Source of the DNA: Flavobacteriales bacterium UBA5933
Lineage (GTDB): Bacteria > Bacteroidota > Bacteroidia > Flavobacteriales > Weeksellaceae
Assembly: GCA_002430925.1 (NCBI GenBank)
Contig: DJDD01000177.1
Span: 1-11,736, forward strand
Direction: 5' to 3'
DNA length: 11,736 bases
The position numbers and the translations under genes were made by a program. This document shows positions 7,556 to 11,736 of the stretch, piece by piece. The notes beneath the pieces were generated by a model that searched no databases, was not told where the DNA came from, and saw only the letters and a list, made by a program, of their open reading frames with translations. Within the stretch, counting starts at the first letter, position 1. Each line of letters opens with the position of its first letter.

Positions 7556-8561
7556 TATAAAATCTCTCTGCTTACTGGTAATTTTACCTTTAGTTGTTAT
7601 TATAATGTCTATGACAATGGGTGCAACTAATTTTATTAGTATTCCTAATTTGTTACATTACAGTAGCTCTGCCTTGAATCAATATTTTTTAAAAAATAAT
7701 AGTTCAATTGAGCAGTCAAGTATAGAAACAATATTGTGGCAAGTTAGATTACCTCGTATTGTTCTTACTTTTATGATTGGCGCAGCATTAGCTTCATCGG
7801 GTAATGTGTTACAAGCAATTTTCAGAAATCCAATTGTAGATCCATTTACTTTAGGTATTTCATCAGGATCTGCTGTAGGTGCAGCTTTAGCAATGGTAGT
7901 TCCATTTTTATCAATTAATTTATCTGCTTTCGTTTTTGGTGTAAGTGCTGTTTTATTGACTTATTTAATTTCAAAAACGAATGTAAAAAGTTCTTTGATT
8001 AGTATGGTTTTATCAGGAATGATAATTTCTGGAATATTCACTGCTTTTCTTACTTTGTTACAGTATATAAGTGATCCTTATAAATTACAAGCGATTGTAC
8101 AATGGACAATGGGAAATTTACATACTGCATCTTGGGAAAAAGTAGAAATTGCATTTTATCCAATTATTATAGGACTTTTGGTGATTATATTATTTCGATG
8201 GAAATTAAATTTATTGTCATTAGGAGATGAAGAAGCGCTTGCAGTAGGAGTGAAGCCAGGTTTATTAAAAGTATTATTAATTGGTGTTTCTACATTAATC
8301 ACAGCTGCTTGTGTTGCTGCTGTTGGCGTTATCAGTTTGTTCGGATTAATTGTTCCGCATATTAGTCGAATGTTTTTTGGTCCTAATAACGAAAAAACGG
8401 TTTGGGCAAACATTAGTATTGGAGGAACTCTTCTTTTGATTATTGATGATTTTTCTAGAACAGTAATGCCTTTTGAAATTCCTGTTGGTGTTTTTACGAT
8501 GTTAATTGGTGCACCTATTTTTATTTATTTAATGCGCAAAAATGCTGCAAATTGGAATTAA
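7545..8561 (+). CDS. FecCD-family ABC transporter permease
   Basis: This is the inner-membrane channel subunit of the importer, working as a homodimer. It has 338 residues, normal for the family, with about ten hydrophobic segments. Family signatures are WQVRLPRIVLTFMIGAALA (65-83), GNVLQAIFRNPIVDPFTLGI (86-105), a cytoplasmic coupling region around GDEEALAVGV (227-236), and GLIVPHISRMFFGP (267-280), then EIPVGVFTMLIGAPIFIYL near the end. The ATG at 7545 overlaps the last codons of the binding-protein gene, which implies translational coupling. The ATPase start overlaps its stop. The family cannot be split by sequence alone into iron, cobalamin or nickel transporters. Confidence 0.95.
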   Translation: MSINIKSLCLLVILPLVVIIMSMTMGATNFISIPNLLHYSSSALNQYFLKNNSSIEQSSIETILWQVRLPRIVLTFMIGAALASSGNVLQAIFRNPIVDPFTLGISSGSAVGAALAMVVPFLSINLSAFVFGVSAVLLTYLISKTNVKSSLISMVLSGMIISGIFTAFLTLLQYISDPYKLQAIVQWTMGNLHTASWEKVEIAFYPIIIGLLVIILFRWKLNLLSLGDEEALAVGVKPGLLKVLLIGVSTLITAACVAAVGVISLFGLIVPHISRMFFGPNNEKTVWANISIGGTLLLIIDDFSRTVMPFEIPVGVFTMLIGAPIFIYLMRKNAANWN

Positions 8562-9331
8562 TGGAAGCGATGATTAAAATACAAAATTTAGAGTTTACTT
8601 ATGGTAAACAAAAAATTTTAGATAACGTAAATGTTGATTTTCCTGAATCAAAGTTATCCATAGTTATGGGAAAAAATGGTAGTGGAAAATCTACTATTTT
8701 TAATGTAATAGCTGGTTTAGAAAAGAAATATCAAGGGAATGTTTTTATTGGTAATGAAGAAAGAAAGAAAATTAAAATAGGTTCTTCAGTTTTACGTATT
8801 GGTTTTTTAACTCAATTTCATCAAACAACATTTCCATTCAAAGTTTTTGATGTCGTGATGACTGGTCGATCTTCATTTTCGAGATTTTCTCCAAAGAAAG
8901 AAGATTTTGAAATTGTTGAACAGTTATTAGCTAGGTTTAATCTTTGGCATCTAAAAGATAAGGCCTATACATCTTTATCTGGTGGTGAGCGACAATTGGT
9001 TTTATTGTGTAGAGTTTTGGTTCAGAATCCTGATATTTTAATGTTAGATGAACCAACAAACCATTTGGATTTACATTACCAAGTTTTAGTTTTAGAAACC
9101 CTTAAAGATTTGGTTCAACAAGGAAAAACAGTTCTTTGTGTAATGCACGATCCCAATTTAGCATTTATGTATGGTGATAGTTTTTTTATGATGAAAAACC
9201 GTCAATTAATTGACTTGAAAAATTATAATCAAGACGAAATTCAGTCTATTTTACAAGAAACATACGAATTACCATTAATTAGTCTTTCTCATCAAGGAAA
9301 AACATTATATGTTCCTGATTTAAAACGATAA
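8561..9331 (+). CDS. ABC transporter ATP-binding protein of the FecE/BtuD type
   Basis: This ATPase powers the FecCD-type permease. In the 256-residue reading from ATG 8561, Walker A is GKNGSGKST (37-45), the Q-loop glutamine is Q85, the signature is LSGGERQ (139-145), Walker B runs ILMLDEP (159-165) with the D-loop after it, and the switch histidine is H196 in VMHD. All catalytic elements are intact. ATG 8561 overlaps the permease stop in a TAATG arrangement; ATG 8570 gives the common family start MIKIQNLEF and is equally possible, and a TTG at 8552 is less likely. The acetyltransferase gene follows after 7 bp. Substrate is inferred from the neighbours. Confidence 0.95.
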   Translation: MEAMIKIQNLEFTYGKQKILDNVNVDFPESKLSIVMGKNGSGKSTIFNVIAGLEKKYQGNVFIGNEERKKIKIGSSVLRIGFLTQFHQTTFPFKVFDVVMTGRSSFSRFSPKKEDFEIVEQLLARFNLWHLKDKAYTSLSGGERQLVLLCRVLVQNPDILMLDEPTNHLDLHYQVLVLETLKDLVQQGKTVLCVMHDPNLAFMYGDSFFMMKNRQLIDLKNYNQDEIQSILQETYELPLISLSHQGKTLYVPDLKR

Positions 9332-9338
9332 TAATTTT

Positions 9339-9842
9339 ATGAAAAATATAAATATATCTTCTGTGGATTTAAAACATGTCGAAGAAATATTACCCTACGT
9401 AATTAATTTCAGAAGAGAATTGTTTCCAACGTTGGATTCTAATTTTGTTCCTGCTGATTTACAGAATTTTATTCAAAATTATATAGAAAATCAAGAAGGG
9501 ATTTTTTTACAAGCGAAGGATGAAAACAATAATCTTGTTGGAGTTATAGGAATGATGGCTTTTGATTATAGATTTCCTCACCTTACAATTGGACAAGAAA
9601 GTACTGTTGAGGTTGCTCGTTTATTTGTTGAACCACAGTATAGGAGAAATGGTTTAGCAACAAAATTATTTAAAGAACTAGAACAAAAGGCGATAGAAAA
9701 AGATATTTATAGGTTGTATTTACATACACATCCTAGTTTACCTGGTGCTTATGAATTTTGGTTAAAACAAGGGTTCACTTTAGATCTTTTGTGTGATGAA
9801 AGTGGTTTTCCTACTTATCACATGAGAAAAGAGTTAATTTAA
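9339..9842 (+). CDS. GNAT-family N-acetyltransferase
   Basis: This 167-residue protein has the GCN5-related acetyltransferase fold. The acetyl-CoA pyrophosphate-binding motif A is VARLFVEPQYRRNGLATKLF (92-111) with the R-R-x-G-x-A loop at 102-107. A motif B-like end follows at YLHTHPSLPGAYEFWLKQGF (127-146). No signal peptide is seen, so it should act in the cytoplasm. It lies 7 bp after the ATPase gene and 12 bp before the receptor gene, inside the same operon. Its substrate is unknown. A small-molecule target linked to the imported metal complex (such as a metallophore or histidine) is possible but purely inferred; protein or antibiotic targets cannot be excluded. Confidence 0.9.
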   Translation: MKNINISSVDLKHVEEILPYVINFRRELFPTLDSNFVPADLQNFIQNYIENQEGIFLQAKDENNNLVGVIGMMAFDYRFPHLTIGQESTVEVARLFVEPQYRRNGLATKLFKELEQKAIEKDIYRLYLHTHPSLPGAYEFWLKQGFTLDLLCDESGFPTYHMRKELI

Positions 9843-9854
9843 TATAAAATTACA

Positions 9855-11736
9855 ATGAAACATTTTTCTAATTTAAAATTTAGATTCTTTTTTTTGTTTT
9901 TTGTTTTTACAATTTTTGTAGAAGCACAAGAAAAGCATATCTTATTTGGTCAAGTTTTTAACAAAGAAAACCAAGCTCTTGCAGATGTAGTTATTCATTT
10001 TGAAAATCAAAACGATATAGTTTATACAGATGCAAATGGTAATTTTAAATTAGATAAAGCCGTTGATTTTCCAGTTTCTTTGGTCATTCAAAATAATGAT
10101 GAAAAATTTACTTTTATTGTAAATGATAAAAATTGGGATGATAAAAATGGATTAAAAATTTATTTATCTAAAAGTGATACAGAATTAAATGAAGTTCTTG
10201 TTCGCTCTAACAATAAACAATCCTATTCACAAAATAACATTGATTTTGAAGGAAAACTTAATGGGAAATTAAAAGATATTCCTCAAACCATAAGTATTGT
10301 TGGTGAACAACAAATGGAAGATAAGCAAGCGTTTAAAGTTTCTGATATGGTTCATGATCTTACAGGAGTAAATCAAGCATCATCGTATGACGATTATACT
10401 TTAAGAGGATTTAGCAGTGGATATGGTAATAGTTTACGTTTAGTAAATGGGTTACGTTCTGGATATGGCTATGGAACAAGTTATTTTAATTCGCCATTGA
10501 CAGTTAATTTAGAGAGAATTGAAATTTTAAAAGGTTCTGGAGGTACACTTTTTGGAGATATAGTCCCTGGAGGAACAATAAATTTAGTCACAAAAAAAAC
10601 TTTAGAAGAATTTAAAGGTCAGGTTAATTTTTCATCAGGAAGTTTTGAAACTTTCAGAACAACGGTGGATATTGGGGGGCCAATTAATGATAAATTATTT
10701 TATAGATTTAATGCAGGCTATCAAACCAGTAAAACATTTAGAAAGAATAATAGTCAAAAAATATTTTCAGTTGCTCCTTCTCTAACATTTAAACCAAGAA
10801 AAGGAACACGAATAGATGTAGATTTAACGTATGATAATTTTGATGGCTATTTGGATAGAGGAATGGGAGTGAAGCAAAATGATTTATATGCAATGAATCG
10901 CTCGTTTACGTTATCACAACCATCAGATTTTTTTAAAACACAAACATTTAATTTTCGAGCTAAATTAGAACAGAAAATTTTAGATAATTTAACCTTGACT
11001 GTAAATTATGCTAAATCAATTTATCAAGAGGATTTAAATGAACATAGAACATTGAATACTTTTGCTGATGCACCCAACAATACAATTGTTAATATGAGAT
11101 TCTTATCTCGACAAGCAAAAGATTATACAGATAATGCTGTTTCTTATTTGAATTATAAAATTGGTAAGCAAGATTTAAAACAGAATATTATTTTTGGTGT
11201 TGATTATTCACAATATAAGCCAGATTCCGACAATCAACAAAAAGAAGCAAGAAGTAAAACAGTGGATGGAAAAACTGTTCCATTAACTTTCGATTTGAAT
11301 AATCCTGTTTATGAAAGTAAAGATTTATCATCTTATATATGGTTGAAACAAGCAACTTTCCCTTTTTTAAGTTCTTATAAAACGACTGGAATATATGTAC
11401 AAGATCAAATAAAATATCATCGTTTAGAAATGTTATTTGGTTTACGTTATGAGCATTATGTATCTGAAAGTGCAGATCCTACAACACCATATACAGCGAC
11501 ACAAAATAAATTTTTACCACGAGTAGGATTAACATACAAGGTAAGTTCTAGTATTAATTATTTTGCTAATTATTCTCAAGGTTATGTACCAATCGCAGCA
11601 GATTATGTTGTTAATTATAAAAAATACGGATCAGATAAGCCCTTTAAATCAGAAAATAGCTATCAAATAGAAACTGGATTGAAATCAGATTTTTTTAATA
11701 ATAAATTGCAAATTGATTTAGCTTTATTCAATATTG
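9855..11736 (+). CDS. TonB-dependent siderophore-type receptor, 3' end outside window
   Basis: This outer-membrane receptor would import a metal complex using TonB energy. 627 codons are visible and the frame is still open at the right edge; family members usually have 700-800 residues, so probably only the last barrel strands are missing. A signal peptide covers about residues 1-24 (VEA-QE). A carboxypeptidase-D-like regulatory domain (GQVFNKENQALADVVIHF, about 30-105) is typical of Bacteroidota. ELNEVLV (110-116) is a possible TonB-box region. The plug runs from about 137 to 248, with DIPQTISIVGEQQM, DLTGVNQ, YTLRGF, RIEILKGSGGTLFGD and PGGTINLVTKK. The barrel follows, with YVQDQIKYHRLEMLFGLRYEHY and YFANYSQGYVP. 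The plug pattern is that of the FhuA/FoxA siderophore class, which also includes opine-metallophore receptors, rather than BtuB. It starts 12 bp after the acetyltransferase gene. Confidence 0.93.
   Translation, partial: MKHFSNLKFRFFFLFFVFTIFVEAQEKHILFGQVFNKENQALADVVIHFENQNDIVYTDANGNFKLDKAVDFPVSLVIQNNDEKFTFIVNDKNWDDKNGLKIYLSKSDTELNEVLVRSNNKQSYSQNNIDFEGKLNGKLKDIPQTISIVGEQQMEDKQAFKVSDMVHDLTGVNQASSYDDYTLRGFSSGYGNSLRLVNGLRSGYGYGTSYFNSPLTVNLERIEILKGSGGTLFGDIVPGGTINLVTKKTLEEFKGQVNFSSGSFETFRTTVDIGGPINDKLFYRFNAGYQTSKTFRKNNSQKIFSVAPSLTFKPRKGTRIDVDLTYDNFDGYLDRGMGVKQNDLYAMNRSFTLSQPSDFFKTQTFNFRAKLEQKILDNLTLTVNYAKSIYQEDLNEHRTLNTFADAPNNTIVNMRFLSRQAKDYTDNAVSYLNYKIGKQDLKQNIIFGVDYSQYKPDSDNQQKEARSKTVDGKTVPLTFDLNNPVYESKDLSSYIWLKQATFPFLSSYKTTGIYVQDQIKYHRLEMLFGLRYEHYVSESADPTTPYTATQNKFLPRVGLTYKVSSSINYFANYSQGYVPIAADYVVNYKKYGSDKPFKSENSYQIETGLKSDFFNNKLQIDLALFNI

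Noticed and set aside
5428..8413. Minus-strand open frames inside hypB, the lipoprotein and the permease genes
   Set aside because: They are antisense to well-supported genes and have no family resemblance.
6536..9331. Cobalamin (BtuFCD) or ferric-siderophore importer as the primary call
   Set aside because: The families cannot be separated by sequence alone, but the contiguous hypA, hypB and ureE favour nickel; the alternatives are kept in the entries.
1..11736. CRISPR arrays, tRNA or rRNA genes, insertion sequences
   Set aside because: No regular direct-repeat array, cloverleaf, transposase frame or terminal inverted-repeat pair was seen.

Overview
The window looks like a chromosomal segment of a member of the Bacteroidota, most likely class Flavobacteriia. 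The DNA is strongly AT-rich. Genes start after A/T-rich leaders without Shine-Dalgarno sequences. The outer-membrane receptor carries the N-terminal carboxypeptidase-D-like domain typical of this phylum. A structured intergenic element of a type I associate with flavobacteria is also present. The family or genus cannot be fixed from this sequence; a Weeksellaceae-like organism is only a guess.

Region 1 (1-3714) is the end of a type I restriction-modification locus. It holds the 3' part of hsdS (second target-recognition domain and C-terminal conserved helix) and a complete hsdR of the EcoR124I type. hsdM and the rest of hsdS should lie to the left. A probable intrinsic terminator follows hsdR (3741-3769).

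Region 2 (3715-4962) is about 1.25 kb without an intact gene. It contains the terminator, a long structured element (about 3874-3981) resembling a flavobacterial intergenic RNA or repeat, and a decayed minus-strand fragment of a Fic-family protein N-terminus (4001-4186). It also has two copies of a near-identical 18-nt palindromic motif (4504-4521 and 4913-4930). The second copy ends 32 bp before the hypA start.

Region 3 (4963 to the right edge) is a tightly packed seven-gene operon, all on the plus strand, with gaps of 22 bp or less and two overlaps. The order is hypA, hypB, ureE-like, a periplasmic-binding lipoprotein, a FecCD-type permease, an ABC ATPase, a GNAT acetyltransferase and a TonB-dependent receptor of the siderophore class cut by the window edge. 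The receptor would move a metal complex across the outer membrane. The lipoprotein, permease and ATPase would carry it across the inner membrane. HypA, HypB and UreE are cytoplasmic nickel chaperones. The simplest reading is a dedicated nickel acquisition and trafficking operon. No nickel enzyme (urease, hydrogenase) and no other maturation factor is visible here, so the client enzyme is unknown. This operon is the most interesting content of the window.
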